A stretch of DNA of 64,000 bases from an uncultured Clostridia bacterium. GTDB taxonomy: Bacteria; Bacillota; Clostridia; Christensenellales; DTU072. Positions 43,237-51,295 of this stretch are shown here, piece after piece. The first letter of the stretch is position 1; the number at the start of each line of letters is the position of its first letter. Location: positions 1 through 64,000 of the forward strand of contig CAMOOO010000004.1 in the NCBI GenBank assembly GCA_946621465.1, written 5' to 3'. Under the pieces are notes generated by a model. It made no database searches and was not told where the DNA came from. It saw only the letters and a program-made list of their open reading frames with translations. The translations under genes were made by a program, and so were the position numbers.

Positions 43237-44645
43237 TGTTCTCTCCTTTTTTTCAGGCGAATTTTATTGGTGGAGAGAGAAAAGGGCCGGATGTAGCGGT
43301 CGACAAAACTCTTCTTTACCACGGCGTCAGCCAGGTCCTTACCCTCTATCGGCGCAAAGGGGGAGAGGTAGGGAACGCCAAAAGAGGAGAATTCGCTAAG
43401 GTATGCGAGCATGGCGAGGGTGACGAGCAGGAGGCCGTAGATACCCAGTATGCCGGCGCAGAGGGCCATAAAGATACGCAAAAACCCGATCTCTCCCGCC
43501 TGATCGGGAACGGTATAAACGCCGATACCGCTCATCGCTACGATAAGAACGGTGATACTACTCAAAAAACCCGCGTCCACCGCCGTCTGCCCCAGTACGA
43601 TTGCGCCGACCACGCTCAACGCCATCCCTACGTGCTTGGGCATGCGGATACTGGCTTCGGTCAGGATCTCGAAAAGGAGCAGAGCAACGACCATCTCCAG
43701 CGTCGGACTGAACGGTATACCGCCGGTGGCGTTGAGAATGGTTATCATCAGTTGCAACGGTAAAATCTGATATTGGTGGGACTGTACGGCGACGAACGCC
43801 GCCGGTAAAAAGAGGGCGAAGAAAGCTCCGAAGAGGCGAACGAGGCGAGTAAAAGTGACCAGCGACGCCATTTTATAGCCGTCCTGCATATCCTCGAAGT
43901 CCTCAATGAGGAGAAAGGGCAGGGTGAGAACGATGGGAGAACCGTCTACGAGTATCGCTACGCGCCCGTCCAGAAGTTTGGATGCGACAACGTCGGCTTT
44001 TTCACTGCTCCCTACCTGTTTAAATATGGAATAGGGGCGTTTTTCCAGAATTTTAGCGACGTGCGAGGAGTCCGTGATGCCGTCGACGTCGATTTCGCTG
44101 AGCCGTTTGTTTATTTCATCAACGGTCTTTTGGGGCGTTACGCCGTGGACGTAGGCGATAACGACGGTAGTCGTGGTAATCCGCCCTATGGTGAGGGAGA
44201 GGAATACCAGTCTGTTGGAACGGATCTTCCGGCGAAGCAGCACCATGTTGGTTTTGACGTCTTCCACAAACCCCTCACGCGGACCTTTAATTACCGACAT
44301 CGTCGGCGGTTCGGTCACGGCGCGGGAGTTACTTTTTCGGGTGGAGAAAATAAAATATCCCTCTTCCGTCATAAGCGCCGCGTCGCCTCCGGCTACGGCG
44401 GCTACCCCCTCGTTCTCCTCTTTGCAAAAGCGAACGTTCCCGGCAAACTGCAAAAGGGAAAGTAACTGACTTTCCGTCCGGAAGGAAGTGCCTTTTTCAA
44501 GCAGCGGCGCGAGGATCTCTTTGGCTATCCTTTTTTCGTCGGCAAGACCGTCCAGATAGAACATAGTGACACCCTCGCTAACGGGGCGCACCACCAGGTC
44601 GCAGTTGCCGTAAAAAGCGGCAATAAAGCTCTCTTTTTTATCCAT
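43233..44645 (-). CDS. Spore germination protein, GerA family
   Basis: About 470 residues, first cistron of the receptor operon. A soluble N-terminal domain (to ~270) is followed by a membrane domain of four to six helices. Motifs include GPREGFVEDVKTNMVLLRRK and the conserved VAILVDGSPIVLTLPF, which are hallmarks of the GerA family. GerA subunits form nutrient-gated ion channels that start germination. The ATG at 44645 is chosen over an in-frame TTG at 44663; neither has a clear Shine-Dalgarno site. The operon order A-B-C and the overlaps are canonical. The gap upstream (44646-44892) is divergent, AT-rich and without a gene. Confidence 0.92.
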   Translation of the reverse strand: MDKKESFIAAFYGNCDLVVRPVSEGVTMFYLDGLADEKRIAKEILAPLLEKGTSFRTESQLLSLLQFAGNVRFCKEENEGVAAVAGGDAALMTEEGYFIFSTRKSNSRAVTEPPTMSVIKGPREGFVEDVKTNMVLLRRKIRSNRLVFLSLTIGRITTTTVVIAYVHGVTPQKTVDEINKRLSEIDVDGITDSSHVAKILEKRPYSIFKQVGSSEKADVVASKLLDGRVAILVDGSPIVLTLPFLLIEDFEDMQDGYKMASLVTFTRLVRLFGAFFALFLPAAFVAVQSHQYQILPLQLMITILNATGGIPFSPTLEMVVALLLFEILTEASIRMPKHVGMALSVVGAIVLGQTAVDAGFLSSITVLIVAMSGIGVYTVPDQAGEIGFLRIFMALCAGILGIYGLLLVTLAMLAYLSEFSSFGVPYLSPFAPIEGKDLADAVVKKSFVDRYIRPFSLSTNKIRLKKRREQ

Positions 44646-44892
44646 ATGAAGGAGTATTGACAATCTTTTGACGGGTAAACGAAATTTTCCCCACGACTTT
44701 TTTATTTTTCAAAGAAAAATAGCTGAAAAGAAGGGTAATATAGTTGCATTCCACACTAAAAAAGAGTATATTGTGCAATTGAAAAAAACCGGCGCGTAAG
44801 AAGGGATAAAATAATAAAATGTTTCTGCAAACGATTGTGGAAGGGTATATAAATTTTTCTATAAAAAAAGGTAACGATAAACGAGGGGAAGT

Positions 44893-46194
44893 ATGCTGGC
44901 AGCAGGTATAATCTCGCTCGTTGTTTTTTTCCTTTTGGCGCTCTCCATTCTCTTTTTGCCGTCGTTCAAAATTGGTACTCTCAGGATAGGAACCTACTGG
45001 CTGATAGCTATGCTTGGCGCGGCTACTTTGTTGTTGTCCGGACTGGTCTCACCGCAAGCGGTATGGGACGGACTGACCGCGGATTCCGAAATCAACCCCA
45101 TAAAAATCCTCGCGCTATTCTTTTCCATGACCTTCCTTTCGGTGGTGCTGGACGAAGTCGGCTTGTTCCGTTATCTTGCCCAAAAGGCGGTCGCCGTTGC
45201 CAAGACAAGTCAATTCGGACTCTTTGTCATCCTCTATTTTCTGACGGCGGTATTGACCGTCTTTACCTCGAACGACATCGTAATTCTGACGCTGACGCCC
45301 TTTATTTGTTTCTTTTGTAAAAACACGAAAATACACCCCTTGCCTTACCTTGTCAGCGAGTTCGCCGCGGCGAATACCTGGTCGATGATGCTGGTAATCG
45401 GCAACCCCACCAATATTTATCTCGCGACTTCCGCCGGGATAGGGTTCATCGACTACTTTAAGGTCATGGCGCTCCCCACCGTCGTTTCCGGAATTACGGA
45501 AATGGCGATCATTCTTTTATTGTTTTATCGCAAGCTCAAAAAGCCTCTGCAACCGCAAGAAGACGACTTCCGGATAGAAAGTAAACCCGACCTCGTTTTA
45601 GGCGTCATCCATTTGGCGGTCTGCCTTGTCTTTTTAGTTATTTCCGGCTATATAGGACTTCCTATGTGGCTGATTTCCGTCGTCTGCGCCGGGTCGCTGC
45701 TCCTTTCCGTAATCGTAGTTCGGCTCGTCACTAAAAAGAACTGGAAGTACCTCACCGACGCGGCAAAGAGGCTCCCGTGGCAACTGATACCCTTCGTTTT
45801 ATCCATGTTTATCATCGTCATCTGCTTAAACACCTGCGGCATCTCGGAAAAACTGGGGGAGATTTTGGGGGATAAGGCCTGCGTATGGACGTACGGCGGA
45901 GCGTCGCTTTTGGCGTCCAACTTCATAAACAACATTCCGATGAGTATACTTTTCAGCACTCTCCCCGTTCATTTGACGGGAGCAAGTTACTTTCAGGCAA
46001 TTTACGCCACCGTCGTCGGGAGCAATATCGGCGCCTTTCTCACCCCCATCGGCGCGCTCGCCGGCATTATGTTCACGGGACTTACGACAAAGTACGAGGT
46101 CAAGTACTCTTTTCTTAACTTCGTCACCTACGGCGCAATTATCGGTATCCCCACTGCCGCCGCCGCGCTGGGTATCCTTTGCTTAATGGTGTAA
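44893..46194 (+). CDS. ArsB/SLC13-type permease
   Basis: A 433-residue membrane protein with 10-12 helices of the ion transporter superfamily. Typical re-entrant loop motifs are TVFTSNDIVILTLTP in the first half, AANTWSMMLVIGNPTNIYLA near the centre, and ASNFINNIPMSILF and GSNIGAFLTPIGALAGI in the second half. Relatives carry arsenite, Na+ or dicarboxylates. Without arsR/arsC neighbours the substrate is open. The start has GAGGGGAAG. It is monocistronic and divergent from the germination operon. Confidence 0.85.
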   Translation: MLAAGIISLVVFFLLALSILFLPSFKIGTLRIGTYWLIAMLGAATLLLSGLVSPQAVWDGLTADSEINPIKILALFFSMTFLSVVLDEVGLFRYLAQKAVAVAKTSQFGLFVILYFLTAVLTVFTSNDIVILTLTPFICFFCKNTKIHPLPYLVSEFAAANTWSMMLVIGNPTNIYLATSAGIGFIDYFKVMALPTVVSGITEMAIILLLFYRKLKKPLQPQEDDFRIESKPDLVLGVIHLAVCLVFLVISGYIGLPMWLISVVCAGSLLLSVIVVRLVTKKNWKYLTDAAKRLPWQLIPFVLSMFIIVICLNTCGISEKLGEILGDKACVWTYGGASLLASNFINNIPMSILFSTLPVHLTGASYFQAIYATVVGSNIGAFLTPIGALAGIMFTGLTTKYEVKYSFLNFVTYGAIIGIPTAAAALGILCLMV

Positions 46195-46433
46195 TTTTTT
46201 TCTTAGCAGCTCATGATTTGTGACAAAAGTCGCATTAGTTGGCGATAGATCGCCGCAAATTGCTTTTTCAGTTGGAAATTGCATGAAGGATAATTAAATA
46301 ATAGCGGCTCAATCATGGAGCTTTTTGTGTAAAAGTGAGTTTTTTTGAGGCTTCAGCCTCAGCTCACGTCACAGTGGCGACAATTCGTAGAAATATTTTT
46401 TTAACAGTCTTTTTTTAGACCCGGTGCGAGCGT
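46195..46433. other. Convergent spacer with short hairpins
   Basis: No gene. Two perfect short inverted repeats: GGCGATAGATCGCC (about 46239-46252) and TGAGGCTTCAGCCTCA (about 46347-46362). The sequence does not align with elements A, B or C. Confidence 0.5.
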
Positions 46434-47396
46434 TTATTCCGGAATGATCGCCTCGGCATAGCCGATGCACTCACGACCTTTTATCATGTTCGAGGTGTCT
46501 CTCGCGTTAAAATAGAGGCGTAAAGCGTTGCCGCAAGGCACGAGGTGACTGGCGTAGACAAACTGGTGCATCCAGCTCTTTTCGTCGTCCGAACGGGGCG
46601 TTACCAGCGTTTTTACGTATTTAAACCGCTTCCCGTCCTCGGAAGTCAGCAAGAGGATAGCGGAATGACTGGCGCCCTCTTTCTCATAAATGCCGTTCTG
46701 AATGCCGATAAAACCGTCTTTCAGCCGATAGACTTTCAGACAGCCGCTGCATAGGTTGAGATAGGGGTCGGTGCTGTCGGGGATAATAATGGGCGCGCCT
46801 AAGACAGCGTATCCGCCGCCCACTTCGTTGCTCTCGGCATAGTGAATATAGGTCGGCTCGCAAAAGCCGCAATCTTTGATAAAGGTCAGTCCGCAGGAAA
46901 AGTACAGTCGGTATTTCCCGTCCGTTTCCAAAAGGTAAGGGTTGGAGATAGAGGAACCCCGAGGGCTATCTTCGTACCCGCCGGCAGCAGTCACTACCGC
47001 CTGAGGCTTCGACCAATGAACGAGGTCGGCGCTGGTTTTTAAATATATCTGCGACCGCCATTTGGCGAGATTGGCAAGGTTAAGCGCATTGATAAGTAAA
47101 TTCCGCGTCTTTTCATAAAAGAGATAATACCTATCCCCAATGCGATTGATATTGGGCCGCATGGCTCGGGAAGCCACCTTCTGCACTTTACTGAAACGGA
47201 TGCCGTCGGGCGAACGGAAATGATACACGCCGAAAGTCGTATGAAAAAACATGTGCCACATCCCGTCGGGCGAAAGGTCGGGCGTCAACAGCGACGGATC
47301 GGCAACGACCACCGCACCTCCGAAAGGGGCGAGGATAGGCTCCTCTCGCGTTTTAAAATCCAGTTGTAAAAATTCTTTCGTCGTCAGTTCGAGCAT
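46434..47396 (-). CDS. GH43/GH32-like five-bladed propeller glycosidase
   Basis: A 320-residue cytoplasmic protein without a signal peptide. The sequence follows the GH43/32/62 propeller pattern: an early Asp (VVVADPSLLTPDLSPDGMWHMFF), RPNINRIGDRYYLFYE, SISNPYLLETDGKYRLYFSCG with a likely second acid region, and FIGIQNGIYEKEG. It probably trims arabino-, xylo- or fructo-oligosaccharides; the catalytic triad cannot be fixed by eye. Some phosphorylases (GH130) share the fold. Strong Shine-Dalgarno site AAAGGAG. Confidence 0.7.
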   Translation of the reverse strand: MLELTTKEFLQLDFKTREEPILAPFGGAVVVADPSLLTPDLSPDGMWHMFFHTTFGVYHFRSPDGIRFSKVQKVASRAMRPNINRIGDRYYLFYEKTRNLLINALNLANLAKWRSQIYLKTSADLVHWSKPQAVVTAAGGYEDSPRGSSISNPYLLETDGKYRLYFSCGLTFIKDCGFCEPTYIHYAESNEVGGGYAVLGAPIIIPDSTDPYLNLCSGCLKVYRLKDGFIGIQNGIYEKEGASHSAILLLTSEDGKRFKYVKTLVTPRSDDEKSWMHQFVYASHLVPCGNALRLYFNARDTSNMIKGRECIGYAEAIIPE

Positions 47397-47488
47397 ACTT
47401 TCTCCTTTACTTTTTATATCTTCGACAACCGATGGAATATTCTGTACAGGATCCTTTTTTCAATAAAATATTTCGAGATTGGGTTTTG

Positions 47489-48292
47489 TCATCCATAGCT
47501 ACGAGAGAACGGAGTGTTCAGTTGGACGATCGATGCGAAGGTATCAAAGGATTTCATCAGCTCCTCGAAAAAGATCCCACTTTGGTAGTGGGGGTCGCCG
47601 TCGAGACGCTCGAATTTTTTGATATACTCGAGCGGAACGCACCAATTCGACCTCGCGTTGTCGCAGTCGTACCACAGCGCGTAGGCGAGGGAATACAGAG
47701 CCTCGTAGCAGGCGGTGGACGCCGGGGAGTAAATCGTCCCGCCGTATGGGGAAATGCTTTCTTTTAACTTTCCGCTGGGTCGATAGGTCACACCCAGATA
47801 TTTACAGAGCATTTTGACGATGTCCTCAAATGCCCACGAGGCTTTATTATAATTAAAATAAACCTCGTCGTTATCGTTGCGATAATTGTCGCCCGAACGA
47901 CTACCCGTGAGGTATTGCGGATAGAGCCGCCTTAGGTACAACGTGACTTTGGCGCACATCACGAGAAAAGCGTGCCCGAGAGAGGTACTGTAGGTCTTTT
48001 TATTCCAATTCGTCAGTCCGAGGTCTATTTCCGCCCATTTCCAATCCTCGTGATCGGATCTTTGAAGAGCGTTCAGGACGTACAATCCGTAGAAAGACTC
48101 TTCACGGGAGAAGAACCGTTCCACTGCGTATGGAGATGCGGACCAGGGCGTCCCGACGAGGGTATTGAGCATCGCAACCGACGGTTCGTAGGGGATGCAG
48201 GTGTCGGACAGTAGTTTTGAGGTCCCGTCAAAGTAATAGACGTACGATAGATCATAAAATTGAGTTGAATTTCTTGTCGTTTGATTATACAT
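47489..48292 (-). CDS. Unknown protein, paralog of the upstream gene
   Basis: A 267-residue soluble protein, homologous over its whole length to the product of the adjacent 48307-49083 gene. Shared blocks are YEPSVAMLN/FEPSVAMIN, TSLGHAFLV, LYPQYLTGSR/LYPQYITGSR, CKYLGVTYRPSG/CNYLGVTYRSSG and CYEALYSLAYALWYD/CHEALYSLAYALWND. There is no signal peptide or TM segment, and I know no family. The ATG at 48292 has AGAGG five bases upstream; an in-frame TTG overlapping the upstream stop is rejected. A tandem duplication has produced a two-gene operon. Confidence 0.65.
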   Translation of the reverse strand: MYNQTTRNSTQFYDLSYVYYFDGTSKLLSDTCIPYEPSVAMLNTLVGTPWSASPYAVERFFSREESFYGLYVLNALQRSDHEDWKWAEIDLGLTNWNKKTYSTSLGHAFLVMCAKVTLYLRRLYPQYLTGSRSGDNYRNDNDEVYFNYNKASWAFEDIVKMLCKYLGVTYRPSGKLKESISPYGGTIYSPASTACYEALYSLAYALWYDCDNARSNWCVPLEYIKKFERLDGDPHYQSGIFFEELMKSFDTFASIVQLNTPFSRSYG

Positions 48293-48306
48293 AATTCCTC
48301 TTGCTA

Positions 48307-49083
48307 TCAATAGTATAAGAAGCGGTCGCTCAGGTTCAGAATGGCATCGTAGACGTCAAAAGCCTCTTGAAGATCGTCGCAAAAACCGTTCTCGTAAAAA
48401 CCACTCGCCGTATAGGGCGTACCCATGAGTTTGTCGTACTTTTTGACATGGTCGAAAGTAACGCTAAAGCGCGACCTTGCTCCGTCGTAATCGTTCCAAA
48501 GGGCGTATGCAAGGGAATAAAGAGCCTCGTGGCAGGCGGCTTTTACCGGGTACAGAATGGTTCTGTCGTAATGGGAGACGAATTTCTTTTCCAGATTCCC
48601 ACTGGAGCGATAGGTCACGCCAAGGTAGTTGCACAACCGCTGGACGATGTCTATATAGGCGTTCGGATTCTTTTTGTAATCGAACAAAAGCATGTCGCCG
48701 TATTTACGATAGTCCGCGCCGAACCGAGAACCGGTGATGTACTGCGGATATAATTTCCATAGATAAACCGATGCCTTTACGCCCAGAACGAGAAAAGCAT
48801 GCCCGAGGGACGTTGCGCCGGTGGCAGGATACAGAGCGTTGAGCTTGCTGTCTATGTTTGCCCAGCTCCCATCGTCAACGCCGGTTCTCAACAATCTATC
48901 CAAAATATAAACGGGATAAAACGCATCGTTCCGGCTGTACGCGTAAAGATTGGTGACGGCGGACCAATCGCCATTGCCCAGGTCGTTTATCATGGCGACC
49001 GACGGCTCAAACGGAATCGCCCATTGACCCAGTTTAGGCGCAGTTCCGTCAATACTGTAAATATACGATACATCTTTTTTCAT
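48307..49083 (-). CDS. Unknown protein, paralog of the downstream gene
   Basis: A 258-residue soluble protein, mainly helical, rich in Tyr and Trp, with the same conserved blocks as its neighbour (IPFEPSVAMIN, LGHAFLVLGVK, YPQYITGSRFG, HEALYSLAYALWND). ATG 49083 is preceded by an excellent GAGGAGGGAG; a further ATG at 49101 lies before that site. The stop and the next gene's start are 14 bases apart. No enzymatic signature is visible. The conserved His/Glu (HEALYSLAYALW) could be structural or catalytic. Possible roles are bacteriocin-like immunity or toxin modules, but nothing in the sequence shows this. Confidence 0.65.
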   Translation of the reverse strand: MKKDVSYIYSIDGTAPKLGQWAIPFEPSVAMINDLGNGDWSAVTNLYAYSRNDAFYPVYILDRLLRTGVDDGSWANIDSKLNALYPATGATSLGHAFLVLGVKASVYLWKLYPQYITGSRFGADYRKYGDMLLFDYKKNPNAYIDIVQRLCNYLGVTYRSSGNLEKKFVSHYDRTILYPVKAACHEALYSLAYALWNDYDGARSRFSVTFDHVKKYDKLMGTPYTASGFYENGFCDDLQEAFDVYDAILNLSDRFLYY

Positions 49084-49180
49084 AAAACGCTCCCTCCTCA
49101 TTTTAACCGAACTATGTTTTACCCATATTATAAAATACTTGCAAGGGATTGTAAACCCCTTTGCTCTTTTACGATTATAC

Positions 49181-49255
49181 GAAGAGGCGTGTTTTCGTTT
49201 GGTGGAAGAAAGAACAGGGTTCGAACCAAGTGGAAAAACATTGCCATGCCTCTTC
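49181..49255. other. 75-nt imperfect hairpin with tRNA-3'-end-like sequence
   Basis: GAAGAGGC (49181-49188) is inverted at 49248-49255, with inner GTTTTC/GAAAAC and TTGGT/ACCAA pairs. Read on the minus strand the interior contains GGTTCGAACC and ends TTCTTTCTTCCACCA, resembling a tRNA T-loop and CCA end. No complete tRNA can be folded. Confidence 0.35.
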
Positions 49256-49339
49256 TATTGCAGAAAAAAACTATTCTAAAGCATGAAAACCCGTTCAATT
49301 AATATTTTAGTAAATGATGAAAGGAGTGATTTTACGTAT

Positions 49340-49849
49340 TTAAGGCGCAATACTTTTTATTACAGAGAGAAACCGTGGCAGGACCATGGTCATATTGTTT
49401 ACTATATCATATGCCATATCATAAAAATCGTCCCAGGCATCATGGTCAGGGTATTCTCCAAAAAAAAGGAGGGAAAGCCATCCTATAATCCGTGGCATAA
49501 AAATAATAAATAACGCGCCAGGTAAAGTAGTTAAGATATCTCCGATAATATACTTGCCCACGTTACAATTGTATCTTTTAGCTAACACAATTCCTATTAT
49601 TCTCCCTAATAACATCAGCAAAATGAATGAACACAACACATACATTCTATATACTGAATTTTTATCCGCTAAGGATAGGACAACTTTAACATTGTATAAA
49701 AGGAAATCAGAAGGCGATACGTCCCTTATGGATAGACCATCGATATAAATACATATGCAGGGGTCAATGAGGAGTATCGTAATTACGCCTAAAAGACAAC
49801 TGATGAAAGTACACCGTACCCAAAGATTTTTATTGCCATTACTATCCAT
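49340..49849 (-). CDS. Four-TM membrane protein divergent from an XRE regulator
   Basis: A 169-residue protein with hydrophobic segments at about 12-33, 62-83, 97-121 and 150-163. No family is recognised. The ATG at 49849 has GGAGG at the right distance, while the longer open frame (to 49924) runs into the promoter. It is driven by a consensus promoter whose -35 lies in an inverted repeat. It is divergent from, and presumably controlled by, the XRE regulator at 49984. The arrangement matches the 55007-57619 module. Confidence 0.65.
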   Translation of the reverse strand: MDSNGNKNLWVRCTFISCLLGVITILLIDPCICIYIDGLSIRDVSPSDFLLYNVKVVLSLADKNSVYRMYVLCSFILLMLLGRIIGIVLAKRYNCNVGKYIIGDILTTLPGALFIIFMPRIIGWLSLLFFGEYPDHDAWDDFYDMAYDIVNNMTMVLPRFLSVIKSIAP

Positions 49850-49895
49850 TCCGCCTCCATAACACGCATTTAAGTATAAACATACTTTAAACCAA

Positions 49896-49938
49896 ATTAT
49901 AAATAGAAAAAACTTACTTGTCAATGGTTTTCAAGTAA
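49896..49938 (-). promoter_or_regulatory. Consensus promoter with XRE operator
   Basis: Minus strand TTGACA (49924-49919), a 17-base spacer and TATAAT (49901-49896). The inverted repeat TTACTTG (49914-49920) / CAAGTAA (49932-49938) covers the -35. A second AAGTAT/ATACTT repeat lies at 49872-49887, downstream of the start point. Confidence 0.7.
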
Positions 49939-49983
49939 AATCTTCTTACAATAAAAGAAAAAAATTACTTAGCGAGAAATGCC

Positions 49984-50316
49984 ATGTACAATCGAATTTT
50001 ACAATTACGTCAGCAATATCATTTGACGCAAAAAGCGTTAGGAGCGAAGCTTTTCGTCAGTCAGAAATCAATAGACAATTGGGAAAAGAGCATTACGGAA
50101 CCGACGGCTACCGTGCTTGTACGCATGGCGGATTTTTTCGGGTGTTCGATTGATTATATTCTGGGAAGGGAAGACGAACTTGGGAACATCCCTGCGTACC
50201 CGTCAGACTTTGATCAGGAAAGTATGACTTTATTAAATTATTATAAAAATTGCGATGAAGCAAATAAAAAATCGCTTTTATCATTTGCCCGGTTCTTGTC
50301 CAATAACTCTTTATAA
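49984..50316 (+). CDS. XRE-family transcriptional regulator
   Basis: A 110-residue DNA-binding protein. Residues 4-60 form a Cro/C1-type helix-turn-helix (LRQQYHLTQKALGAKLFVSQ, IDNWEKSITEPT), followed by a short helical tail. It is divergent from the 169-residue membrane protein gene. The inverted repeats between the two genes are the likely operator, giving control of the membrane gene and perhaps autoregulation. There is no clear Shine-Dalgarno site. Its length and tail differ from the regulator at 57413. Confidence 0.85.
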   Translation: MYNRILQLRQQYHLTQKALGAKLFVSQKSIDNWEKSITEPTATVLVRMADFFGCSIDYILGREDELGNIPAYPSDFDQESMTLLNYYKNCDEANKKSLLSFARFLSNNSL

Positions 50317-50397
50317 AAAAGGGAAAAGTTCTCAGAAATCCTCTTTAAGCTAAATAGTGCCTGTGCGAAATAGTTATCGCAAAACAAAGTGCTAAAT

Positions 50398-50549
50398 AAG
50401 GGACGCACCTACTTTTTGAGTCTCACATCAATTGTAACTCTACAATCCTTTTTTGTGAAAACGAGGCGGACTATTCCTACTCTTGCGCCGGAACCAAGCA
50501 GGTGTGGAAGCAACTGTCGCAAGAAGGCTTAAAGCCCCAACAACTTTAA
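50398..50549 (+). pseudogene. Possible gene-end remnant
   Basis: A frame opening after a stop near 50398 ends ADYSYSCAGTKQVWKQL..LKPQQL with TAA at 50547-50549, directly before an intrinsic terminator. There is no start codon or Shine-Dalgarno site. The composition looks protein-like, so it may be the tail of a deleted gene whose terminator survives. Confidence 0.3.
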
Positions 50550-50550
50550 T

Positions 50551-50585
50551 AAAAAACAGAGGTCCTTTTGCACCTCTGTTTTTGT
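50551..50585. terminator. Bidirectional intrinsic terminator
   Basis: ACAGAGGT pairs with ACCTCTGT around an 8-base loop. The A-run before and the T-run after make it usable on both strands. It ends the rubrerythrin transcript on the minus strand. Confidence 0.8.
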
Positions 50586-50619
50586 TTCGATTTTGTTGTT
50601 TTCTCGCTAAAACGCTTAA

Positions 50620-51168
50620 TTATTTACCGAAATAACGGTCGAGCAAGCCTTTGAACGCTTTGCCGTGGCGAGCTTCGTCACGAGCCATTTCATGCACGGT
50701 GTCGTGGATGGCGTCGAGGTTGAGGGCCTTGGCCTTTTTGGCAAGCTCGGTCTTGCCGGCGGTGGCGCCGTTTTCGGCTTCTACGCGCATTTTGAGGTTC
50801 TTTTCGGTGGAATCGGTGAGGACTTCTCCGAGCAGCTCGGCGAATTTAGCGGCGTGTTCGGCTTCTTCAAAAGCGGCTTTTTCCCAGTAAGCGGCGATTT
50901 CCGGATATCCTTCTCTCGCGGCGACGCGGGACATAGCCAAATACATACCGACTTCGGAGCATTCTCCGTTAAAGTTGCCGCGCAATCCTTCTTTGATTTC
51001 TTCCGGTGCGTCCTTAGCAATGCCGACGACGTGTTCGGCGGCCCAGTTCAGGCCTTCTTCCAATATTTCCACAAATTTATCTCCGGGTACAAAGCATCTG
51101 GGGCATTTGTCCGGTCTGACGTCAGATTCTACGATTTCACCGCAAACGGTGCATCTCCATTTTCTCAT
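50620..51168 (-). CDS. rbr: Reverse rubrerythrin
   Basis: A 182-residue peroxide-reducing protein of anaerobes. An N-terminal rubredoxin domain (Cys6, Cys9, Cys22, Cys25: CTVC and CPRC) precedes the ferritin-like diiron four-helix bundle with EEAEHAAKF and DEARHGKAF. This domain order defines reverse rubrerythrin, known in Clostridium as a PerR-controlled NADH peroxidase component. The start at 51168 has AGGAGG eight bases upstream; the longer open frame runs into the promoter. It is divergent from the Gfo/Idh operon, and a PerR-like box lies between them. Confidence 0.93.
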   Translation of the reverse strand: MRKWRCTVCGEIVESDVRPDKCPRCFVPGDKFVEILEEGLNWAAEHVVGIAKDAPEEIKEGLRGNFNGECSEVGMYLAMSRVAAREGYPEIAAYWEKAAFEEAEHAAKFAELLGEVLTDSTEKNLKMRVEAENGATAGKTELAKKAKALNLDAIHDTVHEMARDEARHGKAFKGLLDRYFGK

Positions 51169-51199
51169 ACTTAATAGCCTCCTAGTTGGTGATAGCACT

Positions 51200-51228
51200 A
51201 TTTTAACACAGAGCAAAGCCAAAGTCAA
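51200..51228 (-). promoter_or_regulatory. Rubrerythrin promoter
   Basis: Minus strand TTGACT (51228-51223), a 17-base spacer and TAAAAT (51205-51200). Its -35 is half of the palindrome GTCAATATTGAC shared with the divergent promoter. Confidence 0.8.
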
Positions 51229-51230
51229 TA

Positions 51231-51267
51231 TTGACATTGTTATTTAAAAAGATTATAATGATTATAT
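51231..51267 (+). promoter_or_regulatory. Promoter of the Gfo/Idh operon with PerR-like box
   Basis: TTGACA (51231-51236), a 17-base spacer and TATAAT (51254-51259). TTATAATGATTATAT at 51253-51267 matches the PerR consensus TTATAATnATTATAA at all but the last position and overlaps the -10. Confidence 0.65.
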
Positions 51268-51295
51268 TCTATTTTTAAATACTCAGGAGGTACAA

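Noticed and set aside
46195..46433. Further copy of element A or B
   Set aside because: It is in a similar convergent position with hairpins, but none of the conserved blocks can be aligned.
49181..49255. Functional tRNA gene
   Set aside because: The T-stem does not pair properly, and no D-arm, anticodon arm or matching acceptor strand can be found.
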